64,000 nucleotides of DNA from an uncultured Lachnospiraceae bacterium (GCA_934394565.1 CAKRQV010000001.1:62001-126000); one strand, 5' to 3'; positions 16,692 to 26,462 are shown, counted from the stretch's first letter. Translations and numbers: made by a program. Notes: a model not told the origin generated them from the letters alone.

Positions 16692-18461
16692 ATGAACACG
16701 GACTATATCAGCACCTACCAGCTGGAGATTGAAAACAGAATAAAAAATATGGTCTGGACGATCTGCGGAGATTATGCACTGAAAGCCCGGCCGGATATCG
16801 AGCTGTACAGAAAGGCACCGGATATCGCTCTGTATGATGCGATCAAGCAGGGGGCTGTTTCAAGGTATTTTGATCAGGAAGCATTAAGTCTGTATCTGAT
16901 AAAAAAGATTTATCTCGGCGCGGATGAAACGAAGCTAATGTATCTGTCCCAGCTTTGTATGGAGGTGGCGGTCAGTGATAAAATCGCAAAGGACCGTCCG
17001 GGCAGTGTGTCGGTGCGAAAAAGAGCATACAAAGCAATCCTGGCTGCGGACGAAGCCAATATGGCGATGCACAAGATGGGAAGAGTCAAGCTGGTCTGGA
17101 TACAGTCGAAGCTGGGAACATATCGCTTTACGTCCTCCGAGGGAGAACGTCATCTGGAACTTCTGGCAGATATCAGCGAGATCACAGAGACGGACGAGCT
17201 GATCGCACGGCTGGATGAGTTATACAACCGCTGGGTGGACACGTCTTTTGTGCGGAACCATGGGAGTCTTGCAGATGTGCTGGCAGTGACAATCGAAGAA
17301 ATGCAGGATTTTGACTGGAAGGATTTTCTGTCAGAAGAGATGATCGAGGAAAATCTCGAAGATCTGTTGGAGAAGATGAGCCGGGAGATGATGGCAACCC
17401 ACCATCCGAAAGAGACGGAAGAAAAAGAAGCTGCCGTACCGCAGGAAAAAAAGATTACCTATGTGACAGAAGAGGACTTTGCAAAAGTTTACAGTTATAT
17501 AGAAAAGAATTTTGGCCGTACCTATCTGACACCGTTGGAGGAAAAAAAGAAAAATTACCAGTACTGCAAAGGCGTCCATGCCGATTGCGGGGTATATTAT
17601 ACGAAAGGTATTCTGGCATCCCCGGTGCTGCGTAATTACCAGTATATGTATGCCGGCCGGGAAAAAAGAAACAATGAAAACTATCTGAAACAGCATTTTA
17701 CGCTGGTGCGGCAAAATATCCAGACACTGACGGATCTTTTGAAGAAAACGATGGTACTAAAAGATGAAATCAATTATCTGCCGTCAGACAGTGGCACGCT
17801 TGTCCCATCCAGACTTTGGAAAGTGGGCAGGGTACGGGATCCGAAACTGTTTATCAGGGAACAAAAGGAAAGGCAGCAGGAACTGGTGGTGGAGATCCTG
17901 ATTGATGCCAGCGGTTCCCAGCGGGTGCGCCAGCCGCAGGTCGCGATGCAGGCATATATTCTGACGAGGGCGTTAAGCAACGTAGGGATTGCCCATCGGG
18001 TGACGGGATTTTGTACATTCTGGGATTACACGGTGCTGCAGCAGTACCGGGATTATGACGATCCGCCAGAAGCGGATGCCGGGATTCTTGCCTTTACGAC
18101 AGGGTCTAATAACCGGGATGGGCTGGCTCTCAGGGCAGCTGCAGGGGATCTGATGGAAAGGGACGAGGAAAAGAAGATTCTGCTGTTTTTAAGTGACGGA
18201 CGTCCCTACGATGTGATTGCCAACCGGCCAAATGCGAGAAATCCGGCAGCCTATTGTGGAGATTATGCCATCAAAGATACAGCGGCAGAAATCCGCGGTC
18301 TCAGAAATAATGGAGTAGCCGTGTTAGGGATTTTTGCCGGCGAGGAAAAGGATCTGGAGGCTGAGAAAAAGATATTTGGTCATGATTTTGCCTATATCAG
18401 GGATCTCAATAATTTTTCCAAAGTCACGGGAAGATATCTGGCAAAGCAGCTGGAAGAATAA
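16692..18461 (+). CDS. VWA-domain protein, CobT/NorD-like partner of the MoxR ATPase
   Basis: 589 residues. The N-terminal 370 residues are helical and charged, with a run of acids at about 210-255; the C-terminal VWA domain has the MIDAS site DASGS near residues 405-409 and the later GSNNRDG and FLSDGRPYD segments. It is most like the cobaltochelatase CobT / NorD group, where a VWA protein and an AAA+ ATPase act together on a metalloenzyme, but no chelatase or NO reductase gene is near. Start four bases after the MoxR stop. Cytoplasmic, no signal peptide. Confidence 0.82.
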   Translation: MNTDYISTYQLEIENRIKNMVWTICGDYALKARPDIELYRKAPDIALYDAIKQGAVSRYFDQEALSLYLIKKIYLGADETKLMYLSQLCMEVAVSDKIAKDRPGSVSVRKRAYKAILAADEANMAMHKMGRVKLVWIQSKLGTYRFTSSEGERHLELLADISEITETDELIARLDELYNRWVDTSFVRNHGSLADVLAVTIEEMQDFDWKDFLSEEMIEENLEDLLEKMSREMMATHHPKETEEKEAAVPQEKKITYVTEEDFAKVYSYIEKNFGRTYLTPLEEKKKNYQYCKGVHADCGVYYTKGILASPVLRNYQYMYAGREKRNNENYLKQHFTLVRQNIQTLTDLLKKTMVLKDEINYLPSDSGTLVPSRLWKVGRVRDPKLFIREQKERQQELVVEILIDASGSQRVRQPQVAMQAYILTRALSNVGIAHRVTGFCTFWDYTVLQQYRDYDDPPEADAGILAFTTGSNNRDGLALRAAAGDLMERDEEKKILLFLSDGRPYDVIANRPNARNPAAYCGDYAIKDTAAEIRGLRNNGVAVLGIFAGEEKDLEAEKKIFGHDFAYIRDLNNFSKVTGRYLAKQLEE

Positions 18462-18651
18462 AGCAGAACCAGAAAGCGCTGACAGACATTCTGTATGAAT
18501 TATGCAGGTACGGTGCAGATATCCTGTGAAAATATTATGAAAATGTTAAAAATGTTACAGAATCCCTTTTCAATTTAAGAAAAATGGTTTACAATCAGTG
18601 AGATGAAAACACGATGGGGAGCATATGTGTAAAGTAATAAGGAGGAGTAGT

Positions 18652-19338
18652 ATGATTACGTTAGAAGGCGTTACAAAGTCCTATAATCCCAAAGGACAGC
18701 CCGCCCTTAACAATATATCCTTACATATTAATAAAGGAGAATTTGTATTTATCGTAGGTAACAGTGGTTCCGGTAAGTCCACTCTGATCAAGCTTCTGTT
18801 AAAGGAGCTGGAGGCCACAAGCGGCAAGATCATGGTCAATGGTTATGAAGTCAATAAGCTGCGCCGCAGAAAGATCCCGAAATTCCGCCGTGGTATCGGC
18901 TGTGTGTTCCAGGACTTCCGTCTGCTGCCGGATCGCAATGTATATGAGAATGTGGCTTTTGCGCAGCGTGTTATCGAGCGCCCGAACCGTGTCATCAAGA
19001 AGCGTGTACCGGAGATCCTGACGCTGGTTGGTCTGGCTGCCAAGTATAAATCCCTGCCGGATGAGCTGTCCGGTGGTGAACAGCAGCGTGTGGCACTGGC
19101 AAGGGCCCTTGTCAACCGTCCGAATCTATTGCTGGCCGATGAGCCGACAGGAAATCTTGATCCGACAAACTCTATCGAAATCATGCGTCTCCTTGAAGAG
19201 ATCAATGAGCGGGGCACGACGGTTTTAGTGGTTACTCATAACCGTGAGATCGTCAATGAGATGAAAAAGCGTGTAATTACACTGAAAAACGGTGTGATCA
19301 TCAGCGATGAACAGGAGGGTGGTTACATTGAGGATTAG
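18652..19338 (+). CDS. ftsE: Cell-division ABC ATPase FtsE
   Basis: 228 residues from the ATG with AAGGAGGAG upstream; an in-frame ATG at 18625 is less likely. Walker A VGNSGSGKSTLIKLLL near 36, signature LSGGEQQRVALARAL near 138, Walker B LLADEPTGNLDP. VFQDFRLLPDRNVYENVAFA is the FtsE hallmark. With FtsX it transmits ATP hydrolysis across the membrane to switch on peptidoglycan hydrolases at division or in sporulation. Its end overlaps ftsX. Confidence 0.95.
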   Translation: MITLEGVTKSYNPKGQPALNNISLHINKGEFVFIVGNSGSGKSTLIKLLLKELEATSGKIMVNGYEVNKLRRRKIPKFRRGIGCVFQDFRLLPDRNVYENVAFAQRVIERPNRVIKKRVPEILTLVGLAAKYKSLPDELSGGEQQRVALARALVNRPNLLLADEPTGNLDPTNSIEIMRLLEEINERGTTVLVVTHNREIVNEMKKRVITLKNGVIISDEQEGGYIED

Positions 19339-20236
19339 TACGTTTGTATATGCCTTTAAACAGGGCTTTAAAAATATCTGGAACAATCTGATGTTCTCCG
19401 TGGCCTCTATAGCCACGATGAGTGCCTGCATTTTTCTGTTTGGTCTGTTTTTCTCTATCGTGGTCAATTTCCAGTATATTGTCCGTAATGCAGAGTCAAA
19501 TGTTACCATGACGGTATTCTTTGATGAGGGGCTTGACCAGGGGCGGATCAATGAGATCGGTGAGGAGATTAATGCCCGCGATGAGGTTGTGCAGGTCAAT
19601 TATATTTCTGCACCGGAGGCATGGAGTTCCTTCCGCGATGAATATTTTAATGGCTCAGATGCTGCTGCAGAGAGCTTTCAGGGAGATAACCCGCTGGCAA
19701 AACTGTCCAGCTATGAGGTTTATGTGGATCAGATCGAAAATCAGGATGAGCTGATCAGCTATGTTCAGGGCTTGTCTGGGGTTCGTGTGGTCAACAGTTC
19801 TGAGACAGCAACACAGACATTAAGTACCTTTAATAAGTTGCTTGGTTATGTATCCGCAGCGATTATTATTATTTTGCTGGCTGTTTCCATCTTCCTGATC
19901 AGCAATACGATTTCTGTAGGTATTTCTGTACGTAGTAATGAGATCGCAATCATGAAGCTGATCGGTGCGACCAATTTCTTTGTACGTGCTCCGTTTACGA
20001 TCGAGGGTCTGTTGCTGGGACTGGTAGGTTCAGCAATTCCGCTGGGACTCGTCTATGTGCTGTATGGAAAGACCGTCAGCTTTGTACTGACAAGATTTCA
20101 TATTCTGAACGATATCGTACAGTTTTTGGATGTGAAGCAGGTATTTGCCGTACTGCTTCCGGTAGGCCTGGTACTGGGTATCGGTATCGGTTTTGTCGGC
20201 AGTCGTTTCACGATCCGTAAGCATCTGAAAGTCTGA
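19328..20236 (+). CDS. ftsX: Cell-division ABC permease FtsX
   Basis: 302 residues from the TTG at 19328, preferred because AGGAGG (19313-19318) is nine bases upstream; an ATG at 19307 would place the ribosome site inside the gene. It overlaps ftsE by 11 bases. One span near residues 17-40, an extracytoplasmic domain to about 165, then three spans (170-195, 220-245, 265-290), the standard FtsX plan. SNEIAIMKLIGATNFFVRAPF is close to the family signature (given here in part: IMKLIGATN). Followed by a hairpin and a secreted-protease gene. Confidence 0.94.
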   Translation: MRISTFVYAFKQGFKNIWNNLMFSVASIATMSACIFLFGLFFSIVVNFQYIVRNAESNVTMTVFFDEGLDQGRINEIGEEINARDEVVQVNYISAPEAWSSFRDEYFNGSDAAAESFQGDNPLAKLSSYEVYVDQIENQDELISYVQGLSGVRVVNSSETATQTLSTFNKLLGYVSAAIIIILLAVSIFLISNTISVGISVRSNEIAIMKLIGATNFFVRAPFTIEGLLLGLVGSAIPLGLVYVLYGKTVSFVLTRFHILNDIVQFLDVKQVFAVLLPVGLVLGIGIGFVGSRFTIRKHLKV

Positions 20237-20285
20237 TGCACAATATAAAAAAGGGATGTTCAGACCGTCTGATGTCTGGTATGAT

Positions 20286-20316
20286 AAAAGAGCAGGTGTT
20301 AGTGCCTGCTCTTTTG
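20286..20316 (+). terminator. Intrinsic terminator after ftsX
   Basis: AAAAGAGCAGG pairs with CCTGCTCTTTT around a short loop. It ends ftsEX or partly separates it from the protease gene 40 bases on. Confidence 0.8.
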
Positions 20317-20356
20317 CATATATATAGACGTGCGAAAAGAAGATGTGAGGTACGAT

Positions 20357-21538
20357 ATGAAAGAAGAAAATTCCAAATTTTTTAAAGGTATGGTGGTGGG
20401 TATTGTTCTGGCAATCCTGCTTTGCACCGGTATTCTGGGCGTCCGACAGATCACGCAGCCCGCGGAGGGACCGACAGCTGCCATCACCCAGAAAAAGATC
20501 AAACTGATTGAAAGTCTGGTGGATGAACATTATCTGGACGAAGTAGATGAGAATACGCTGACGGATGATATGTTAAAAGGTCTGATGAACGGACTGGGTG
20601 ACAATTATGCCGCCTATTATACTGCTGATGAGTATAAGGAGATTATGAATACCACCCAGGGCGATTACCGTGGCGTGGGTATGATCATGCAGCAGTACGC
20701 TGACACAAAAGAAGTGTTGATCGTGGGCGTCTATGAGGGCACACCTGCTGAGACAGCCGGGATCCAGGCCGGAGATATTCTCGAAGAAGTGGATGATATG
20801 ATCTGCACGGAGAATGATTTAAGCGTGATCGCAGCAGCCATCAAAAACGGCGCGGGCGATACGGTGCATATGAAGCTTCGACGCGACGATAAAGAATATG
20901 AGGTTGATGTGGAAAAAGCCGAGATTGAAGTCCCGGTAGTGGCTGGCAAGATGCTGGATGACAATGTAGGGTATATCCAGATCGCCCAGTTTACCGGTCT
21001 GACATCGGATCAGTTTGCTGAGTATTATAAGCAGCTGACGGACGAGGGCATGACGTCTCTGATCGTGGATCTCAGAAACAATCCGGGCGGACTTCTGGAC
21101 AGTGTAGTAGATACCCTGCGCCAGATCCTGCCGGAGGGTATGATCGTGTATACGCAGACAAAAGATGGTACAAAGAAAGAATATACCTGTGATGGAGAGA
21201 CCCCAATCAGTATTCCGCTGGTGGTTCTGGTCAATGAAAATTCGGCCAGCGCATCCGAGATCTTTGCCGGAGCCGTACATGATCATGAGATCGCTACGCT
21301 GGTGGGAACAAAGACTTTCGGTAAGGGTATCGTACAGCAGACGTTCCCATTTACTGATGGCAGTGCGATAAAGATGACGATCGCGAAATATTACACACCG
21401 AATGGTGTCTGTATCCATGGAGAGGGTATCACACCGGATGTGGAGATCGAGCTTCCGGATGATGCCACAGAGGATGTACAGCTGAATAAAGCCATTGAAG
21501 TAGCGGAGGAAAAGGTTTCCGGCACAACAGCAAAGTAA
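20357..21538 (+). CDS. S41-family carboxy-terminal processing protease (CtpA-like)
   Basis: 393 residues from the ATG with GAGG six bases upstream (an in-frame GTG at 20330 is alternative). A signal anchor (KGMVVGIVLAILLCTGILGV) is followed by a helical segment, a PDZ domain (about 105-185, GVGMIMQQ...AGIQAGDIL) and the protease core with nucleophile Ser in VNENSASASEIFAG near residue 300 and catalytic Lys in TFGKGIVQQ near 325. It acts outside the membrane, cutting the C-termini of envelope proteins. CtpA/B-type proteases beside ftsEX are common in Clostridia and may trim a hydrolase controlled by FtsEX. Confidence 0.92.
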   Translation: MKEENSKFFKGMVVGIVLAILLCTGILGVRQITQPAEGPTAAITQKKIKLIESLVDEHYLDEVDENTLTDDMLKGLMNGLGDNYAAYYTADEYKEIMNTTQGDYRGVGMIMQQYADTKEVLIVGVYEGTPAETAGIQAGDILEEVDDMICTENDLSVIAAAIKNGAGDTVHMKLRRDDKEYEVDVEKAEIEVPVVAGKMLDDNVGYIQIAQFTGLTSDQFAEYYKQLTDEGMTSLIVDLRNNPGGLLDSVVDTLRQILPEGMIVYTQTKDGTKKEYTCDGETPISIPLVVLVNENSASASEIFAGAVHDHEIATLVGTKTFGKGIVQQTFPFTDGSAIKMTIAKYYTPNGVCIHGEGITPDVEIELPDDATEDVQLNKAIEVAEEKVSGTTAK

Positions 21539-21638
21539 AGCTGGTCATAGTAGAAAATTACAGATAAAAGCTGTTCGAGAAACAGCTTTCCCAGAAATAA
21601 AGTATCAAAAAGAATACCATGTTTTGTCGATGTGAGGA

Positions 21639-21666
21639 TTGACATATCGGCGGAACATGGTATAAT
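21639..21666 (+). promoter_or_regulatory. Sigma-A promoter for the ABC importer operon
   Basis: TTGACA (21639-21644), 16-base spacer, TATAAT (21661-21666), both perfect consensus hexamers, 75 bases ahead of the gene. Confidence 0.85.
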
Positions 21667-21741
21667 TTACCCCATGAAACTTTTATACATAAAAGCATAA
21701 AAGTACTAAGGGATAATATGGACAAGAGAAGGAGAAATGTT

Positions 21742-22842
21742 ATGAAAATGAAAAAAGTAATGGCTCTGACAATGGCCGCAGCAATGGCACTGGGAATGAC
21801 AGCCTGTGGAAGCTCATCTTCCGCTGCTACAGGTTCTTCTGCAACATCTGCAGCAAGTGAAGCATCCACAGCTTCTGCAACAAGTGCAGCAGAAGAAAGC
21901 ACAGCATCGGCTTCTGCTGAGGCAAGTGCAGCAGGAAGCGAGACAGCTTCTACAGATGGTAAGACCTATACGGTAGGTATCTGCCAGCTGGTACAGCATC
22001 CGGCACTTGATGCAGCTACAAAAGGCTTTGAGGATGAACTGAAAGAAAAGCTTGGTGACAGAGTGACTTTTGACGAGCAGAATGCAGCCGGTGATTCCGC
22101 TACATGCTCTACGATCACCAACCAGTTTGTATCCAGCAACTATGATCTGATCCTTGGTAATGCAACAGCTTCTCTGCAGGCTGCTATTGCAGCTACCAGT
22201 GATATTCCGATTCTCGGTACATCTATCACAGACTATGCAACAGCTATGGATATTTCTGACTGGACAGGTAAGACAGGTATCAACGTTTCCGGTACATCAG
22301 ATCTGGCTCCGCTGGATCAACAGGCAGATATGATCCATACACTGTTCCCGGATGCAAAGAATGTCGGTATCCTGTACTGCTCCGCTGAGCCGAACTCCAA
22401 ATACCAGTCTACAGTGATCACAGGATATCTGCAGGATATGGGTTACACGGTAACAGAGTATACCTTTGCAGACTCCAACGATGTATCACAGGTTACACAG
22501 TCTGCCTGCGGCGCATCGGATGTACTGTATATCCCGACAGATAACACAGCTGCCTCCTGTACAGAAGCTATCAACAACGTAGCTGATCCGGCAGGTATTC
22601 CGATTGTTGCCGGTGAGGAAGGTATCTGCAAGGGCTGCGGTGTTGCCACACTGTCTATTGATTACTATGAACTTGGTAAAGCTACGGGTGACATGGCTTA
22701 CGATATCCTCGAAAATGGCGCAGATATCTCCAACATGGATATCCAGTTTGCACCGAACGTTACATACGAGTACATGGCTGACAGAGCAACCAAGCTTGGT
22801 CTGACCATTCCGGAAAACTATGTAGCCATCGAGGCTGAATAA
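21742..22842 (+). CDS. ABC transporter substrate-binding lipoprotein (TrpX-like, PF04392 type)
   Basis: 366 residues from the ATG with AAGGAG upstream. A lipoprotein signal ends in GMTACGSS (lipid-modified Cys near residue 22), then a long Ser/Ala/Thr/Glu linker to about 75, then the periplasmic-binding fold beginning YTVGICQLVQHPALDAATKG, as in the family that includes streptococcal tryptophan-importer TrpX. Three genes in order (binding protein, permease, ATPase) form the operon. Aromatic amino acids are the likely cargo by family, but purines or other ligands are not excluded. Confidence 0.88.
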   Translation: MKMKKVMALTMAAAMALGMTACGSSSSAATGSSATSAASEASTASATSAAEESTASASAEASAAGSETASTDGKTYTVGICQLVQHPALDAATKGFEDELKEKLGDRVTFDEQNAAGDSATCSTITNQFVSSNYDLILGNATASLQAAIAATSDIPILGTSITDYATAMDISDWTGKTGINVSGTSDLAPLDQQADMIHTLFPDAKNVGILYCSAEPNSKYQSTVITGYLQDMGYTVTEYTFADSNDVSQVTQSACGASDVLYIPTDNTAASCTEAINNVADPAGIPIVAGEEGICKGCGVATLSIDYYELGKATGDMAYDILENGADISNMDIQFAPNVTYEYMADRATKLGLTIPENYVAIEAE

Positions 22843-22872
22843 ATTCCCTGTAAATAAAGGAAGATAACCGTT

Positions 22873-23844
22873 ATGACGTATTTAGCATCTTTAAATCCCT
22901 TAAATCTGCTGGCAGCCCTTCCGGGCTGCGCAGCACAGGGGCTGATCTGGGGTATTATGGCCCTTGGTGTATTTGTAACGTTCCGTCTGCTGGATTTTGC
23001 CGATCTGACTGTAGACGGATCTTTTGCTACCGGTGGTGCGGTGACGATCGTACTGACACTGGCCGGTGTGCCGGTCTGGGCAGCACTTCTTGTCGCTGTG
23101 GCAGCCGGGCTGCTTGCCGGTTTTGTGACCGGACTCCTGCATACAAAGCTTGGCATCCCACCGATTCTATCCGGTATTCTGGTACAGATTGCTCTGTATT
23201 CGATTAATCTGCATATCATGGGCATGTCGGCAAATAAAGCAATCAACGTCAACAATTATACATTGCTGATCAGTGCGAGAAATATCGTGCTGGCAATTAT
23301 TGTAGCGGCTGTTGTTGTTGCTGTACTGATCGGGCTGTTGTACTGGTTCTTTGGTACAGAGATTGGTTCTGCCATCCGTGCAACTGGTTGCAATCCGTCC
23401 ATGAGTAAGGCCAATGGTATCAATATCAATACGATGAAGGTGCTGGCTCTGGCAATTTCCAATGGTATTGTCTGTCTGTCCGGAGGCCTGATGGCACAGT
23501 ATCAGGGATATTCTGATATCAATATGGGCCGTGGTGCCATCGTTATCGGTCTGGCTGCGGTTATCATCGGTGAAGTTTTTGGTAATGCGATCATTGGAAA
23601 ACGTATGAATTTCATGCTGCGTATGCTGTTTGTGGCACTGGGCGGCGTAATCTACTATATTGTTATCGGTATCGTTCTGTGGCTGAAGCTGAATTCCAAC
23701 GACCTGAAGCTCTTTACCGCTGTGATAGTTGCTATTTTCCTGGCTGTGCCGTATCTGCGGGCCGGAAAGGCAAGCTCATTTGCCAAAGCAGCGAAAAATT
23801 CACAGGCTGTTTTGCAGGACAGACAGGCAAAGGAGGAGAAGTAG
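22873..23844 (+). CDS. ABC transporter permease (BPD_transp_2 / TrpY-like)
   Basis: 323 residues with about eight to nine membrane spans. VTFRLLDFADLTVDGSFATGGA and GSAIRATGCNPSMSKANGIN, here shortened to DLTVDGSF and ATGCNPSMSKANGIN, are the marks of the branched-chain/TrpY type permeases; the second is the ATPase-coupling loop. AAGGAAG precedes the ATG. It touches the ATPase gene (one base between stop and start). Confidence 0.9.
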   Translation: MTYLASLNPLNLLAALPGCAAQGLIWGIMALGVFVTFRLLDFADLTVDGSFATGGAVTIVLTLAGVPVWAALLVAVAAGLLAGFVTGLLHTKLGIPPILSGILVQIALYSINLHIMGMSANKAINVNNYTLLISARNIVLAIIVAAVVVAVLIGLLYWFFGTEIGSAIRATGCNPSMSKANGININTMKVLALAISNGIVCLSGGLMAQYQGYSDINMGRGAIVIGLAAVIIGEVFGNAIIGKRMNFMLRMLFVALGGVIYYIVIGIVLWLKLNSNDLKLFTAVIVAIFLAVPYLRAGKASSFAKAAKNSQAVLQDRQAKEEK

Positions 23845-23845
23845 T

Positions 23846-24640
23846 ATGCTGGATATTATCGATGTACACAAAACCTTTAATGCCGGTACGATCAATGAGA
23901 AAAAGGCACTGTGCGGAGTAAATCTTCATCTGGATGAGGGGGATTTCTGTACAGTGATCGGCGGTAATGGCGCCGGTAAATCAACGACTTTAAATGCGCT
24001 GGCCGGTGTCTGGCCGATCGATCAGGGCGCAATCCTGGTGGACGGTATCAATGTGACCGGTGAGCCGGAATACAAGCGTGCGGCGTATCTTGGCCGTGTA
24101 TTCCAGGATCCGATGACAGGTACGGCGGCGACGATGGAGATTCAGGAGAATCTGGCAATGGCTGCCCGCCGTGGCAAGAAGAGAACGCTTGGCTGGGGTA
24201 TCAGCCACAAAGAGAAGGAAGAGTACCGGGAGATGTTAAAGATCCTGGATCTGGGACTGGAGGACCGTCTGACCAGTAAGGTTGGTCTGCTGTCCGGTGG
24301 CCAGAGACAGGCACTGACGCTTCTGATGGCGACCTTGAAAAAGCCGAAGCTTCTGCTTCTGGATGAGCATACGGCTGCGCTGGATCCAAAGACAGCACAA
24401 AAGGTGCTGAAGGTAACGGATCAGATTATTGCGCAGAATCATCTGACAGCACTGATGGTTACGCATAATATGAAGGATGCGATCGCACATGGAAACCGTC
24501 TGATCATGATGCATGAGGGACGGGTGATCCTCGATATCTCCGGAGAGGAAAAGAAAAAGCTGACGGTGGCAGATCTGCTGCATCAGTTTGAGGTGGTATC
24601 CGGGGAAGAATTTGCAAACGATAAGGCTATATTGGCGTAA
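23846..24640 (+). CDS. ABC transporter ATPase (TrpZ-like)
   Basis: 264 residues from the ATG with AAGGAGG upstream; the frame is open further left but that part overlaps the permease and is not coding. Walker A GGNGAGKSTTLNALAG near residues 37-52, signature LLSGGQRQALTLLMA near 150, Walker B LLLLDEHTAALDP, His in VTHNMKDA. The DEHTAALDP form (Glu-His in place of Glu-Pro) is the usual one in this importer family. Ends the operon before a strong terminator. Confidence 0.92.
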   Translation: MLDIIDVHKTFNAGTINEKKALCGVNLHLDEGDFCTVIGGNGAGKSTTLNALAGVWPIDQGAILVDGINVTGEPEYKRAAYLGRVFQDPMTGTAATMEIQENLAMAARRGKKRTLGWGISHKEKEEYREMLKILDLGLEDRLTSKVGLLSGGQRQALTLLMATLKKPKLLLLDEHTAALDPKTAQKVLKVTDQIIAQNHLTALMVTHNMKDAIAHGNRLIMMHEGRVILDISGEEKKKLTVADLLHQFEVVSGEEFANDKAILA

Positions 24641-24677
24641 AACGGGATACGCTGCAGACATTTGCCTGACATTTTAT

Positions 24678-24738
24678 AAAAAGCACAGAGAGACAGTGGT
24701 GACAGAGTAATTGCTGCCATTGTCTCTCTGTGTTTTTT
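24678..24738 (+). terminator. Intrinsic terminator of the importer operon
   Basis: AAAAAGCACAGAGAGACA pairs with TGTCTCTCTGTGTTTTT around an 18-24 base loop, with a T-run. Confidence 0.88.
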
Positions 24739-24863
24739 AAAGGGACGGAACAAACTCGAGTCAGGATATAGGAGAAATTGTGCAAAGTGATAGTCAAAAA
24801 TGGCAGTGGTGTAAATAAGGCTAAAAATGTATAATTGTGTTTGCAAACAGGAGGTGATGATAC

Positions 24864-26198
24864 TTGGTAAAGAACATACAAAAGAGTAAAATATTTAGTA
24901 AGAGAGAATTATTTAATCTGATCTGGCCGCTTCTGGTAGAACAGCTTCTGACAGTGTTGGTTGGTATGGTGGATGTCCTGATGGTTGCCGTGATTGGAGA
25001 GGCAGCAGTTTCAGGTGTTTCCCTGGTAGATGCAGTAAACAATCTGGTAATACAGGTATTGTTTGCGCTGACGGCTGGTGGAACGGTGGTGTGCGCACAG
25101 TATATTGGTGCGGATGACCAAAGAAAAGCAGGTAAAACAACGGCTCAGTTGCTTGTGATGACGTTGTTTTTAACAATTTGTGTGATGCTTTTTTTCCTGG
25201 CTGGAGGCAATGGATTGCTGCGTCTGCTGTTTGGCAGAGTAGAACCTGATGTGTTGAAAGATGCGGGGATATATCTGCGAATCACAGCTTTATCCTTCCC
25301 TTTCCTGGCAATGTATCATACTGTAGCTTCTGCGTTTCGGGCAGAAGGAAATACACGGATCGCTATGCTGTTTTCTCTTTTTATGAACGGAGTGAACATT
25401 GCAGGGAATGCTGTTTGCATTTTTGGGTTAAAAATGGGCGTGGAAGGTGTCGCCATACCGACATTGCTTGCCAGAATATCAGGTGCTGTGGGTATGCTCA
25501 TAATGCTGGAAAAAGGAGGCAGCAAAGCAAGAATACAGGATATGCAGGAATGCAGGCCAAATCGTATGCTGATGATAAGAATTTTGAGGATTGGTGTTCC
25601 AAATGGTGTGGAGAGTAGCGTGTTTCAGCTGGGTAAACTGATATTGCAAAGCCTCGTATCCACGCTTGGTACGGCATCGATAGCCGGTTTTGCCGTGGCA
25701 TCAAATTTGGTTACATATCTGTATTTGCCAGGAAATGCCCTTGGTGCGGCGACGCTTACGATAGCAGGTCAGTGCTATGGTGCGGGTGAGAGAAAACAGG
25801 CAAAACAGTACATGAAGACTTTACTTTCTTTGAATTATATTTTACTGGCCGTAATTTGTACAATTATGTTTGTGGGAAAAACACAATTTATCAGTGCATA
25901 TCATCTGACAGGGGAGGCAGCAAGGCTGGCTGAGGGACTTTTAGTTGCGCATACCATAGCCATGGTGATCTGGCCGATTGGCTTTTTATTACCCTATTAT
26001 TTTAGAGCTATCGGGAAGGCTGCCTTTACAATGATTGTAGCACTCCTTACGATGTGGACCTGCCGTATCGGACTTGCCTATGTCTTTGTTAAAATCCTGC
26101 ACATGAGTGTTCTCGGTGTATGGTATGCAATGTTTATTGACTGGTTCGTGAGGTTTGTTATATATGTGGTTGCTTTCTCTCATGAAGGGAAAGATTAA
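24864..26198 (+). CDS. MATE-family efflux transporter
   Basis: 444 residues with twelve hydrophobic spans in two homologous halves, starting at a TTG (24864) with AGGAGGTGAT eight bases upstream. IWPLLVEQLLTVLVGMVD and the second-half equivalent RIGVPNGVESSVFQLGK are the paired MATE repeats. It should exchange sodium or protons for cationic drugs or metabolites across the cytoplasmic membrane. No linked regulator. Monocistronic; 223 bases of spacer separate it from the importer operon. Confidence 0.92.
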   Translation: MVKNIQKSKIFSKRELFNLIWPLLVEQLLTVLVGMVDVLMVAVIGEAAVSGVSLVDAVNNLVIQVLFALTAGGTVVCAQYIGADDQRKAGKTTAQLLVMTLFLTICVMLFFLAGGNGLLRLLFGRVEPDVLKDAGIYLRITALSFPFLAMYHTVASAFRAEGNTRIAMLFSLFMNGVNIAGNAVCIFGLKMGVEGVAIPTLLARISGAVGMLIMLEKGGSKARIQDMQECRPNRMLMIRILRIGVPNGVESSVFQLGKLILQSLVSTLGTASIAGFAVASNLVTYLYLPGNALGAATLTIAGQCYGAGERKQAKQYMKTLLSLNYILLAVICTIMFVGKTQFISAYHLTGEAARLAEGLLVAHTIAMVIWPIGFLLPYYFRAIGKAAFTMIVALLTMWTCRIGLAYVFVKILHMSVLGVWYAMFIDWFVRFVIYVVAFSHEGKD

Positions 26199-26462
26199 AT
26201 TAGAAAATCAGAAAGGTTGATAAGTCCTATAAGATTTACCTTGTGTGATTTGATATTTTCAATGCAAATTTAAAAATACAGTGTATAATAGACACAACGC
26301 AGTTACTGTTTACGCAGTATCTGAACATTTACTGTCCAGATGTGTGAGAATATGATGCAAGTGTGAGCAGCTCTCCTTTAGCGAAGCAAAACTTTGTATG
26401 AGGGTTGCGAAGGTAACAGTTTGCAGTAACTGAACATAAATTTTCATCAGGGGGATTTGCAT
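26199..26462. other. Intergenic region with partial inverted repeat ahead of degV
   Basis: CAGTTACTG (26299-26307) and CAGTAACTG (26428-26436) can pair at the ends of a 138-base segment whose interior (GAGCAGCTCTCC, TTAGCGAAGCAAAAC) looks structured and unlike coding sequence. No ORF is credible. It may be a leader RNA or a dispersed repeat. Confidence 0.4.
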
